Source: Hyphomicrobiales bacterium (GTDB lineage: Bacteria > Pseudomonadota > Alphaproteobacteria > Rhizobiales > Aestuariivirgaceae). From it: a stretch of DNA of 5,471 nt. The notes under the pieces were generated by a model. That model was not told the DNA's origin and made no database searches. It worked only from the letters and a program-made list of their open reading frames with translations. Of the stretch, positions 1 through 4,496 are shown piece by piece; within the stretch, counting starts at the first letter, position 1, and every line of letters begins with the position of its first letter. Location of the stretch: NCBI GenBank assembly GCA_027051995.1, contig JALUFY010000081.1, positions 1-5,471 of the forward strand, in the 5' to 3' direction. The position numbers and the translations under genes are program-made.

Positions 1-142
1 CGCCGAAGGCGGGATTGTCTCCCGGCGGGGCGTAGATGTGCGTTTTGATCCCCAGGCGCGCGGCGGCCAGCGCCAGCATGCGGCCCAGCTGGCCGCCGCC
101 GAGAATGCCGATAACTCCGCCGGGGGCGAGCGGCGCGCTCAT
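1..142 (-). CDS. purK: N5-carboxyaminoimidazole ribonucleotide synthase, N-terminal part (PurK)
   Basis: PurK uses ATP and bicarbonate to carboxylate AIR to N5-CAIR in de novo purine synthesis in the cytoplasm. Only the first 47 codons lie in the window; the gene continues past position 1. The visible part contains the glycine-rich first strand-loop-helix of ATP-grasp enzymes, with [18 protein letters not shown] at about residues 10-27, which is very characteristic of PurK, followed by a second strand (KTHIYAP) and a DNPA segment. The ATG (142-140) overlaps the purE stop in an ATGA arrangement, so translation is probably coupled. An AGAGGA Shine-Dalgarno sequence (154-149) sits 6 nt upstream inside purE. 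The identification is firm although the ATP-grasp catalytic region is not visible. Confidence 0.93.
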   Translation of the reverse strand, partial: MSAPLAPGGVIGILGGGQLGRMLALAAARLGIKTHIYAPPGDNPAFG

Positions 143-645
143 GAGGCGTCCTCTTCGTCAACCGGGAACTCGGCCACCGAGGCCGTCTGGCGGGCCCGCC
201 ATTCATCCAGGCGGGCGGCCAGTCCGGCATCGCTCAGCGCCAGCACGGAAACGGCCAGCAGGGCGGCGTTGATGGCCCCGGCCTTGCCGATGGCCAGCGT
301 GCCGACGGGAACGCCGGCGGGCATCTGGACGATGGAGAGCAGGCTGTCGCGGCCCGACAGGGCGCGCGATAGAATGGGCACGCCGAAGACCGGCAGGGGG
401 GTGAGCGCCGCCGTCATGCCCGGCAGGTGGGCGGCGCCGCCAGCGCCGGCGATGATGACCTTGAAGCCTTCGTCACGCGCCGACGAGGCGAATTCATAGA
501 GCCTCTCCGGCGTGCGGTGGGCGGAGACGATGCGCGCCTCATAGGGCGCGCCCAGCTCATCGAGCATGTCGCAGCCATGACGCATGACGGGCCAATCCGA
601 CTGCGAGCCCATGATGACCGCCACCAGCGGCTTTTCCTCGTTCAT
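139..645 (-). CDS. purE: N5-carboxyaminoimidazole ribonucleotide mutase (class I PurE)
   Basis: PurE moves the carboxyl group of N5-CAIR to C4 to give CAIR, the step after PurK. The product is 168 aa, normal for bacterial class I PurE. Visible family signatures are GSQSDW (residues 13-18), SAHRTPE (41-47) holding the catalytic histidine at 43, [12 protein letters not shown] (67-78), and the [14 protein letters not shown] segment (108-120) followed by an alanine-rich final helix. The reading frame stays open to an ATG at 681, but the added 12 residues ([12 protein letters not shown]) are not PurE-like. The ATG at 645 has AAGG and GGGAG upstream and places the first beta strand (PLVAVIMGS) where the family has it. 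The gene heads an operon with purK, whose start overlaps its stop codon. A TATAAT-type promoter lies about 55 bases upstream. Confidence 0.95.
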   Translation of the reverse strand: MNEEKPLVAVIMGSQSDWPVMRHGCDMLDELGAPYEARIVSAHRTPERLYEFASSARDEGFKVIIAGAGGAAHLPGMTAALTPLPVFGVPILSRALSGRDSLLSIVQMPAGVPVGTLAIGKAGAINAALLAVSVLALSDAGLAARLDEWRARQTASVAEFPVDEEDAS

Positions 646-698
646 CTGCCTTGATCTCCCGGATCGCGCGGCGCGCCCCATTGCCGCCGCCGGGCGCG

Positions 699-726
699 AT
701 TATAGCGGGCTTGCCGCCCGGGGCAA
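699..726 (-). promoter_or_regulatory. Probable housekeeping promoter of purEK
   Basis: Read on the minus strand, TTGCCC (726-721) and a perfect TATAAT (704-699) are separated by 16 bp. This would start transcription near 692, leaving a leader of about 45-50 nt before purE. The perfect -10 in such GC-rich DNA is the main support. A second, weaker minus-strand -10-like TATAAG occurs at 738-733, with GTGACA (763-758) as a poorly spaced (19 bp) partner. The initiation point is inferred, not seen. Confidence 0.55.
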
Positions 727-739
727 TGCGTCCTTATAG
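711..739 (+). promoter_or_regulatory. Possible plus-strand promoter of the GGDEF-like gene
   Basis: TTGCCG (711-716) and TTATAG (734-739) are spaced by 17 bp, and initiation would fall near 746, about 50 nt before the ATG at 799. It overlaps the purEK promoter on the other strand, so the two directions could interfere or share control. Both hexamers are imperfect; this is a weak call. Confidence 0.3.
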
Positions 740-773
740 TGTCACGCGGCGCAATAGTGTCACGCGGCGCAAT
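737..773. repeat. Exact tandem duplication of an 18-bp unit
   Basis: TAGTGTCACGCGGCGCAA occurs twice without a gap (737-754 and 755-772), and both copies are followed by T. It lies in the divergent intergenic region between purE and the GGDEF-like gene, overlapping the candidate plus-strand -10 element and just upstream of the purEK -35. It could be a duplicated protein-binding site or a simple slippage product; the unit has no clear internal dyad. Confidence 0.9.
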
Positions 774-798
774 GGCGGAACGGATGGAGTGAGGCGGT

Positions 799-1314
799 AT
801 GACAGGGCGCGGAGCGCGAAAAGGAGCGCACCCGGCGGCGCGGATGAAGGAAGCCGCCGGAAGGCTGGCGCTGCGCCGTCACGAAATGGCGAAACTGGCG
901 CGGCTGGCGGAGCATCCGGAGGATCTGGACGCGCGCCTGCCGGTCTATTCGCGCAAGGCCTTTCTGCGGATCGCGGCGCGGGCGGCGGCGCAAGGCAGGC
1001 CGGGGTGCCTCGTGCTGATCGATCTGTCCGGCGGCGCGGGGGAAAAGGCGGCGGACATGGCGCACGCCTGCCAGCTGATCAACCGGGACACGCGCGCCAC
1101 CGATATCATCGGACGCGCGGGCGATGCGCGATTGGCGCTTCTGCTTCATGACGCGGGCGAGGATGGCGGCTGGCGCGCGGCGGGGCGGCCGGGGCGGCCG
1201 GGGCGGCTGGCGTGCGCGTCTCGGTCATGGAGCTGGCTGGAGCGATGGGGAGCCTTGCGCCCCTGGAGGCCCTGGCCGGGAAACTCTGCCTGGTTTTTTG
1301 AAATCCGTTCATGA
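799..1314 (+). CDS. Small protein with degenerate GGDEF-like domain; 3' end probably frameshifted
   Basis: The uninterrupted frame encodes 171 aa. After a basic, helical N-terminus (residues 1-45), residues about 49-125 follow the GGDEF fold: YSRKAFLRIAARA (50-62), the strand LVLIDL (71-76) with the usual metal-site Asp at 75, RATDIIGR (99-106), then AGDARLALLL (107-116) where active enzymes have GGDEF followed by a hydrophobic strand. The signature is missing, and the stretch between LIDL and it is some eight residues shorter than usual, so diguanylate cyclase activity is unlikely. The last 45 or so residues (Trp/Arg/Pro-rich) look out of frame. Another frame from about 1182 reads (GlyAlaAla)3-GVRVSVMELAGAMG and then LEALAGKLCLVF, ending at the TGA 1299-1301, as a GGDEF C-terminus should. 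One missing base near 1175-1182 would restore a 167-aa protein. GAGG (791-794) is the ribosome site for ATG 799. A domain-level call; the exact role is unknown. Confidence 0.6.
   Translation: MTGRGARKGAHPAARMKEAAGRLALRRHEMAKLARLAEHPEDLDARLPVYSRKAFLRIAARAAAQGRPGCLVLIDLSGGAGEKAADMAHACQLINRDTRATDIIGRAGDARLALLLHDAGEDGGWRAAGRPGRPGRLACASRSWSWLERWGALRPWRPWPGNSAWFFEIRS
1182..1208. repeat. Triple 9-bp repeat at the probable frameshift
   Basis: GGGGCGGCC occurs at 1182-1190 and 1191-1199, and a third copy with a final T at 1200-1208. In the frame that continues to the TGA at 1301 it encodes (Gly-Ala-Ala)3; in the frame coming from ATG 799 it encodes Gly-Arg-Pro-type residues. Such G-rich repeats are prone to slippage and to sequencing error. 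The 9-bp unit itself preserves frame, so the shift must come from a one-base change next to or within it. Confidence 0.85.
1276..1299 (+). terminator. Possible intrinsic terminator at the end of the GGDEF-like gene
   Basis: CCGGG (1276-1280) pairs with CCTGG (1289-1293) through one G-T pair around an 8-nt loop, and six T residues follow (1294-1299). The T-run includes the first base of the TGA at 1299-1301 that would end the corrected reading frame. The stem is short, so this is a moderate call. Confidence 0.4.
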
Positions 1315-1406
1315 AATCGCGGTCATTTTTGATCTCGCGCATTCGACAAGACGGCGGCTTTGTGCAAGACTGTTCCTGTTCGCATTCCGTATTCATTCCA
1401 GTCGAA

Positions 1407-1414
1407 AAGGAGGT
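1407..1414 (+). promoter_or_regulatory. Near-perfect Shine-Dalgarno site of the YdcH-like gene
   Basis: AAGGAGGT lies 4 nt before ATG 1419. It decides the start codon: the frame is open upstream to ATG 1311, but that start has no comparable site and would add 36 residues unlike the family. The match to the anti-Shine-Dalgarno sequence is the best in the window and suggests high translation. Confidence 0.8.
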
Positions 1415-1418
1415 CCGG

Positions 1419-1601
1419 ATGTCACTGGAAGCGCATATCCAGGAGATGGAAGCCAAACGGCAGCAGCTGAAGGAAAAGATTGCCGAGATGATGACGCATC
1501 CGAGTGTCGACGATATCGAGATCGCCAGGCTGAAACGCGAAAAACTGCATATCAAGGACGAGATCGCCCGGCTCAAGAAAGAGCTGAGCGCGTCTTCCTG
1601 A
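1419..1601 (+). CDS. YdcH/DUF465 family small coiled-coil protein
   Basis: A 60-aa highly charged protein that starts MSLEAHIQEMEAKRQQL, matching the widespread proteobacterial YdcH family in length and layout. Two amphipathic helices are visible: residues about 2-25 and about 31-57 (IEIARLKREKLHIKDEIARL), joined by a short THPSVDD turn. Both have heptad-like spacing of Leu/Ile and Lys/Glu, so a helical hairpin or coiled-coil dimer is likely. No signal peptide or membrane segment is present. The biochemical role of the family is not established. It stands alone with its own excellent ribosome site, about 120 bp after the preceding gene and about 200 bp before cbpA. No convincing -35/-10 pair was found in 1302-1406. 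Confidence 0.88.
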   Translation: MSLEAHIQEMEAKRQQLKEKIAEMMTHPSVDDIEIARLKREKLHIKDEIARLKKELSASS

Positions 1602-1628
1602 GGGCCGCGCCCTTGATCCGCTGATGAG

Positions 1629-1647
1629 CGGGCGCTTTCGCGCGCCG
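1629..1647 (+). terminator. Stem-loop downstream of the YdcH-like gene
   Basis: CGGGCGC (1629-1635) pairs with GCGC and CCG (1640-1647, with one bulged G at 1644) around a TTTC loop. It begins 27 nt after the stop codon. There is no T-run, so it is not a canonical intrinsic terminator; it may mark or protect the 3' end of the message. Confidence 0.3.
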
Positions 1648-1681
1648 CGAGACAATGGCTCCGTGCAACCTGCCGCAGCGC

Positions 1682-1706
1682 AGGCCGCCGGAGCCTTTAA
1701 TTTTTT
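1682..1706 (+). terminator. Weak hairpin followed by a T-rich tract before cbpA
   Basis: AGGC (1682-1685) and GCCT (1693-1696) flank a 7-nt loop, and the sequence continues TTAATTTTTT (1697-1706), the longest T-rich stretch in the window. The 4-bp stem is marginal, but the tail is striking in GC-rich DNA and the position, between ydcH and the cbpA promoter candidate, fits a terminator for the upstream gene. Confidence 0.3.
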
Positions 1707-1714
1707 CGCCGGTT

Positions 1715-1743
1715 GTTGAATTTGGCGGGGGCGGCGACCATCT
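1715..1743 (+). promoter_or_regulatory. Candidate heat-shock (RpoH-type) promoter of cbpAM
   Basis: GTTGAA (1715-1720) resembles the -35 half of sigma-32 promoters (CTTGAA), and GACCATCT (1736-1743) resembles the -10 half (CCCCATNT, with CCATCT intact). The spacer is 15 bp, inside the range known for sigma-32. Transcription would start near 1750, leaving a leader of about 48 nt before cbpA. The chaperone function of the downstream genes makes this plausible; it remains a consensus match by eye. Confidence 0.45.
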
Positions 1744-1797
1744 CCTGTCAGGGAACACCATAGACATCAGAGTGAAAAACCTTTCGGGACGACCCAC

Positions 1798-2799
1798 ATG
1801 GAATTCAAGGATTACTACAAGATCCTGGGCGTGGAGCGCGGGGCCTCCGCCGATGAAATCAAGCGCGCCTACCGCAAGCTGGCGCGCAAGTATCATCCCG
1901 ACATCAACAAGGAGGCCGGGGCCGAGGACAAGTTCAAGGAGGTTTCGGAGGCCTACGAGGTGCTTTCCGACGCCGAAAAGCGAAAGGCCTATGACCAGTT
2001 CGGAGCCAACTGGAAGGAAGGGCAGAATTTCCGCCCGCCGCCCGGCTGGGAAGAGCAGTTCGGTTTCGGCGGCGCGGGCGCGCATGCCGGCGCGGGGGGC
2101 TTCGCCTCCGGCGGGGCCGGCGGGGCTTCCGGCTTTTCCGACTTTTTCGAGACGCTGTTCGGCCAGGCGCGGGCCGGCCGGGACGGGGCTTCCGGCTTTT
2201 CCGGCTTCGGCGGGCGCGGCGGCATGCGCATGAAGGGCGAGGACGTGCATGCGCGGGTGACCATCGACCTGGCCGACGCCTACAATGGCGCGCAAAGGGC
2301 CATCTCCCTGCGCATTCCCGAGCAGGACGCCAACGGGCGCGTGACCTTCAGGGAAAAGACCCTGAACGTGCGCATCCCGAAGGGCGTCAAGGAAGGCCAG
2401 CACATCCGCCTGAAGGGCCAGGGCGGCCCTGGCATCGGCGGCGGTCCGGCGGGCGATCTGCTGATGGAAATCCATTTCCGGCCGGACAGGCGCTTCAAGG
2501 CGGAAGGGCGTGATGTCTATCTCGATCTGCCCGTGGCCCCCTGGGAGGCGGCGCTGGGGGCGAAGGTCAAGGCGCCATTGCCCGGCGGCGGCGCGGTGGA
2601 GATGAAAATCCCCGCCGGGACGCAGTGCGGCCGCAAGCTGCGGCTGAAGGGCAAGGGCATCCCGGGCAAGGTTCCGGGAGATTTCTACGTGGTGGTTCAG
2701 GTCGTCCTGCCGCCCGCGGACACGGACAAGGCGAAGGAGCTTTACGAAGAGATGAAGCGCGAGCTGGATTTCAATCCGCGCGCCGGACTGGGAGTGTGA
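1798..2799 (+). CDS. cbpA: J-domain co-chaperone CbpA (DnaJ family without zinc finger)
   Basis: CbpA stimulates the DnaK ATPase and delivers substrates; the E. coli homologue also binds curved DNA. The product is 333 aa. Residues 5-68 form the J-domain, with YYKILGV at 6-12 and the essential HPD at 33-35, ending in AYDQFGA. Residues about 72-145 are a Gly/Phe-rich linker with DFFETLFG (115-122). No CxxCxGxG zinc repeats occur. Two substrate-binding beta-domains follow: residues about 148-235 with [20 protein letters not shown] (187-206), and about 238-305 with [12 protein letters not shown] (247-258) and [13 protein letters not shown] (278-290). A short C-terminal helix (312-324) may serve dimerisation. 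E. coli CbpA is about 306 aa; the extra length lies in the linker, where an in-frame duplication is visible. ATG 1798 fits the conserved MEFKDYY start, although only a weak GGGA precedes it. Neighbour cbpM strengthens CbpA over generic DnaJ. Confidence 0.93.
   Translation: MEFKDYYKILGVERGASADEIKRAYRKLARKYHPDINKEAGAEDKFKEVSEAYEVLSDAEKRKAYDQFGANWKEGQNFRPPPGWEEQFGFGGAGAHAGAGGFASGGAGGASGFSDFFETLFGQARAGRDGASGFSGFGGRGGMRMKGEDVHARVTIDLADAYNGAQRAISLRIPEQDANGRVTFREKTLNVRIPKGVKEGQHIRLKGQGGPGIGGGPAGDLLMEIHFRPDRRFKAEGRDVYLDLPVAPWEAALGAKVKAPLPGGGAVEMKIPAGTQCGRKLRLKGKGIPGKVPGDFYVVVQVVLPPADTDKAKELYEEMKRELDFNPRAGLGV
2121..2203. repeat. In-frame 20-nt direct repeat in the cbpA linker
   Basis: CGGGGCTTCCGGCTTTTCCG occurs exactly at 2121-2140 and again at 2184-2203, 63 bp apart, which is 21 codons and keeps frame. 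Each copy encodes Gly-Ala-Ser-Gly-Phe-Ser (residues 109-114 and 130-135). The identity at the nucleotide level suggests a recent duplication within the Gly/Phe linker rather than codon-level convergence. Confidence 0.85.
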
Positions 2800-2803
2800 A
2801 TCC

Positions 2804-3136
2804 ATGAGCAAACAACCTGTCATGGTGATTGGCGCGGAGATCGTCGAGGAACGCCCGGTTCTGAGCCTGACGCAGCTGTCCGAGATGTGCGGAATCGCGC
2901 CGGACATGCTGGTGGAATACGTGCGGCTGGGCATCATCGAGCCGTCGGAAGGCGGCTCCAGCGTGCGCCGCTGGCGGTTCCGGGCCTCGGCCCTGACGCG
3001 GCTTTACAAGGCGGCGCGGCTGCAAAGGGATCTGGGCGTGGACGCATCCTCCATGGCGCTGGTGCTTGATCTGCTGGAGGACATGGAGCGCATGCGCGCC
3101 AGAATGCGCCGCCTCGAGCATCTGTTCGGAGAGTGA
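2804..3136 (+). CDS. cbpM: CbpA modulator CbpM, MerR-like
   Basis: CbpM binds the J-domain of CbpA and inhibits its co-chaperone and DNA-binding activities. The product is 110 aa, close to the 101 aa of E. coli CbpM. Residues about 20-60 resemble a MerR-type winged helix (LSLTQLSEMCGI, then EYVRLGIIEP at 38-47 and RRWRFRASAL at 55-64). Residues about 64-108 form long helices (LTRLYKAARLQRDLGVDASSM, and LVLDLLEDMERMRARMRRLEHL) as in the family. It lies 4 nt after the cbpA stop, with GGGAG (2790-2794) as ribosome site inside cbpA, so the two are almost certainly co-transcribed. The pairing with cbpA is the strongest support, because the domain alone could be called a generic MerR-like protein. 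Confidence 0.88.
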   Translation: MSKQPVMVIGAEIVEERPVLSLTQLSEMCGIAPDMLVEYVRLGIIEPSEGGSSVRRWRFRASALTRLYKAARLQRDLGVDASSMALVLDLLEDMERMRARMRRLEHLFGE

Positions 3137-3140
3137 CGGG

Positions 3141-3170
3141 CGCGTTTGCCGGGCTTTTCCCGCGAACGCG
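3141..3170 (+). terminator. Strong stem-loop directly after cbpM
   Basis: Starting 5 nt after the cbpM stop, CGCGTTTGC plus GGG (3141-3153, with one bulged C at 3150) pairs with CCC plus GCGAACGCG (3159-3170) around a CTTTT loop. This gives 12 pairs, of which one is T-G. No T-run follows; instead the sequence continues with a GC palindrome (CCCCGGGG, 3173-3180). The hairpin likely marks the end of the cbpAM message, either as an atypical terminator or as a 3' stabiliser. Confidence 0.5.
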
Positions 3171-3194
3171 GCCCCCGGGGCGGGGCATGGCCGG

Positions 3195-3221
3195 TTTGCG
3201 AACGGCGCGAATTGCTATAAG
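3195..3221 (+). promoter_or_regulatory. Possible promoter of the membrane protein-marC unit
   Basis: A -10-like TATAAG (3216-3221), in the context GCTATAAGG, stands out from GC-rich surroundings. TTTGCG (3195-3200), 15 bp upstream, is the best -35 partner. Initiation near 3228 would give a leader of about 34 nt before ATG 3262. The -10 is convincing, the -35 only fair. Confidence 0.4.
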
Positions 3222-3261
3222 GTGCGGCTGATCCGGGGCTTATCACCACAGGCAAACAGCC

Positions 3262-3657
3262 ATGCGTTTTCTTTCCGCCTTTCCGCTGCTCATCTTCGTT
3301 CTGATGGCGTTCAACATCGTCTTCTATTCGGGCTCCATCGCGCTCGAGGACGAGGTTTTTCGCGCCGTCATGGCCTCCGGGGCGCTGCTGGTGCTCACCG
3401 TGGGCGATCTGCTGATCATTCTGGCGCTTGGGGTGCTGTTTCTGGAAATCCTCAAGGCCACCGGGGCGGGCAACGCCACCATTCTCGATCACATCCTCTC
3501 CACCGGCGTGTTCATTCTGGCGCTGGTGGAGTTTCTGCTGACGCCGCAGGCGGGCAACGCGCCATTTTTCATTCTGGTGATCATCTGTTTCATGGATGTC
3601 GTGGCCGGTTACGCCGTCTCCATCCGTTCGGCGCGGCGCGACGTCAGCGTGAGGTAG
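3262..3657 (+). CDS. Conserved hypothetical inner-membrane protein, four predicted helices
   Basis: A 131-aa very hydrophobic protein that I do not recognise as a named family. Four membrane segments are visible: residues about 4-24 (LSAFPLLIFVLMAFNIVFY), 39-64 (GALLVLTVGDLLIILALGVLFLEI), 77-94 (HILSTGVFILALVEFLLT) and 101-120 (PFFILVIICFMDVVAGYAVS). Charged residues are mostly between helices 1 and 2 (ALEDEVFRA), and the C-terminal tail is arginine-rich (RSARRDVSVR), which suggests a cytoplasmic C-terminus by the positive-inside rule. Two acidic residues lie within or at helices 2 and 4 (Asp49, Asp112). marC begins 4 nt after its stop, so the two are probably one operon and may act together, but that is inference from position. 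The ribosome site (CAGG near 3249-3252) is weak. Confidence 0.75.
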   Translation: MRFLSAFPLLIFVLMAFNIVFYSGSIALEDEVFRAVMASGALLVLTVGDLLIILALGVLFLEILKATGAGNATILDHILSTGVFILALVEFLLTPQAGNAPFFILVIICFMDVVAGYAVSIRSARRDVSVR

Positions 3658-3661
3658 GCCG

Positions 3662-4324
3662 ATGTCCCATGTGTGGAGCGAAGTGATCGCCACGTCCTTC
3701 GCCACCTTTTTCGTCATCATCGATCCGCTGGGGCTGACGCCGGTGTTTCTGGCGCTGACCAGCCACATGCCGGAGCGCGCCCGGCGCGGCACGGCCCTGT
3801 CCGCCGTGGCGCTGAGCTTCGCGGTTCTGCTGATCTTCGCCCTTTTCGGCAAGGCGGTGCTGGCGTTTCTGGGCATCACGCTGCCGGCCTTCCGCATCGC
3901 CGGCGGCATCCTGCTGTTCGTCATGGCGCTGGAGATGCTGTTCGAGAGGCGCTCGGCGCGGCGCAAGAAGAACGCCGAGGAGGCGACGCACGAAACCGGG
4001 GCCGAGAGCGGCGGCGGGGATGATCTGTGGGTCTTTCCGCTGGGCATTCCGCTGATCGCCGGGCCGGGCGCCATCACCTCGGTCATCCTGCTCATGGGCG
4101 CGCACGCGGGCCGGCCGGCGGAACAGGCGCTGGTCATTGCGGTGCTGGCCTTCGTGCTGCTGCTGGCGCTGGCGATGTTCCTGCTGGTGGTGAAGTTCGA
4201 TCACCTGATCAGCGAGACGGCGACGCGGGCCATTTCGCGCATTCTGGGCATGATCCTGGCCGCGCTTGCGGTGCAGTTCGTGCTTACGGGGCTGAAAACC
4301 GCGGGCTTTGCCCTCACATCGTGA
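3662..4324 (+). CDS. MarC/UPF0056 family integral membrane protein
   Basis: A 220-aa inner-membrane protein of the MarC (YchE/YhgN) family. Its transport substrate is not established; the early link of MarC to multiple antibiotic resistance was not upheld. The first helix holds the family signature FFVIIDPLGLTPVFLALTS (16-34). The second conserved block is VFPLGIPLIAGPGAITSVILL (124-144), whose Pro-Leu-x-Ile-Pro and GPGAI pattern is diagnostic. Six membrane segments fit residues about 8-31, 44-70, 75-94, 125-146, 155-178 and 193-214. The loop between helices 3 and 4 (residues 95-122) is unusually polar and glycine-rich, with a run of Arg/Lys then Glu. GAGG (3651-3654), 7 nt upstream, overlaps the end of the preceding gene, pointing to coupled translation. 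A gene name beyond the family is not justified because several paralogues exist. Confidence 0.92.
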   Translation: MSHVWSEVIATSFATFFVIIDPLGLTPVFLALTSHMPERARRGTALSAVALSFAVLLIFALFGKAVLAFLGITLPAFRIAGGILLFVMALEMLFERRSARRKKNAEEATHETGAESGGGDDLWVFPLGIPLIAGPGAITSVILLMGAHAGRPAEQALVIAVLAFVLLLALAMFLLVVKFDHLISETATRAISRILGMILAALAVQFVLTGLKTAGFALTS

Positions 4325-4359
4325 TCCGTCCCGGCGCCTGACGAGATGTCCGGCGGGCG

Positions 4360-4374
4360 TTAACGGAGCGTTCA
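4360..4374. promoter_or_regulatory. Near-match to a CtrA-type binding site
   Basis: TTAA (4360-4363), seven bases, then TTCA (4371-4374) differs by one base from the TTAA-N7-TTAA pattern recognised by CtrA, the alphaproteobacterial cell-cycle regulator. It lies in the gap upstream of a surface-polysaccharide flippase gene. Single short matches arise by chance, and the taxon is inferred, so this is tentative. Confidence 0.25.
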
Positions 4375-4427
4375 CCGAAGCCTTCGATTTCCCTTCACCT
4401 TTAAGCCATTGGCCGGAAGTCGTGGGC

Positions 4428-4433
4428 TATTAT
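4428..4433 (+). promoter_or_regulatory. Isolated -10-like element upstream of the flippase gene
   Basis: TATTAT (4428-4433) differs from TATAAT by one base and lies 63 bp before ATG 4497. No good -35 is found at 16-18 bp; TTGGCC (4409-4414) is only 13 bp away. It may belong to an activator-dependent promoter or be chance. Confidence 0.25.
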
Positions 4434-4449
4434 TTCCCGCAACGCGGAC

Positions 4450-4469
4450 ATCCGGCCTTTCGCCGGGAT
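4450..4469 (+). terminator. Stem-loop between marC and the flippase gene
   Basis: ATCCGGC (4450-4456) pairs with GCC and GGAT (4462-4469, one bulged G) around a CTTTC loop, followed by TTCTT. It ends 27 nt before the flippase start and just before its purine-rich ribosome site. It could terminate marC transcription, or, if transcription passes through, fold in the leader of the flippase message. Confidence 0.35.
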
Positions 4470-4496
4470 TTCTTGTGAAGGGGGATCAGGCGCCAG

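Noticed and set aside
646..681. A 12-residue N-terminal extension of PurE
   Set aside because: The added residues are not PurE-like, while ATG 645 has purine-rich ribosome sites and the normal distance to the first beta strand.
737..773. The tandem 18-bp repeat as a CRISPR or attachment site
   Set aside because: Only two contiguous copies without spacers are present, and no integrase, tRNA or cas gene is nearby.
1160..1200. Programmed ribosomal frameshifting as the explanation for the split GGDEF-like gene
   Set aside because: No X-XXY-YYZ slippery heptamer in the correct phase was seen; a base lost near the G-rich repeat or a sequencing error is simpler.
1311..1418. A 36-residue N-terminal extension of the YdcH-like protein
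   Set aside because: The AAGGAGGT site 4 nt before ATG 1419 and the family-typical MSLEAHI start favour the shorter 60-aa form.
1573..2937. A 454-codon open frame on the minus strand across cbpA
   Set aside because: It lies antisense to a clear cbpA gene with recognisable domains; its His/Arg/Pro-rich translation is the usual mirror of GC-rich coding sequence and shows no family pattern.
3004..4137. A 377-codon open frame on the minus strand across cbpM, the four-helix protein gene and marC
   Set aside because: It spans three genes that are each well supported on the plus strand, has low-complexity content, and has no ribosome site of note.
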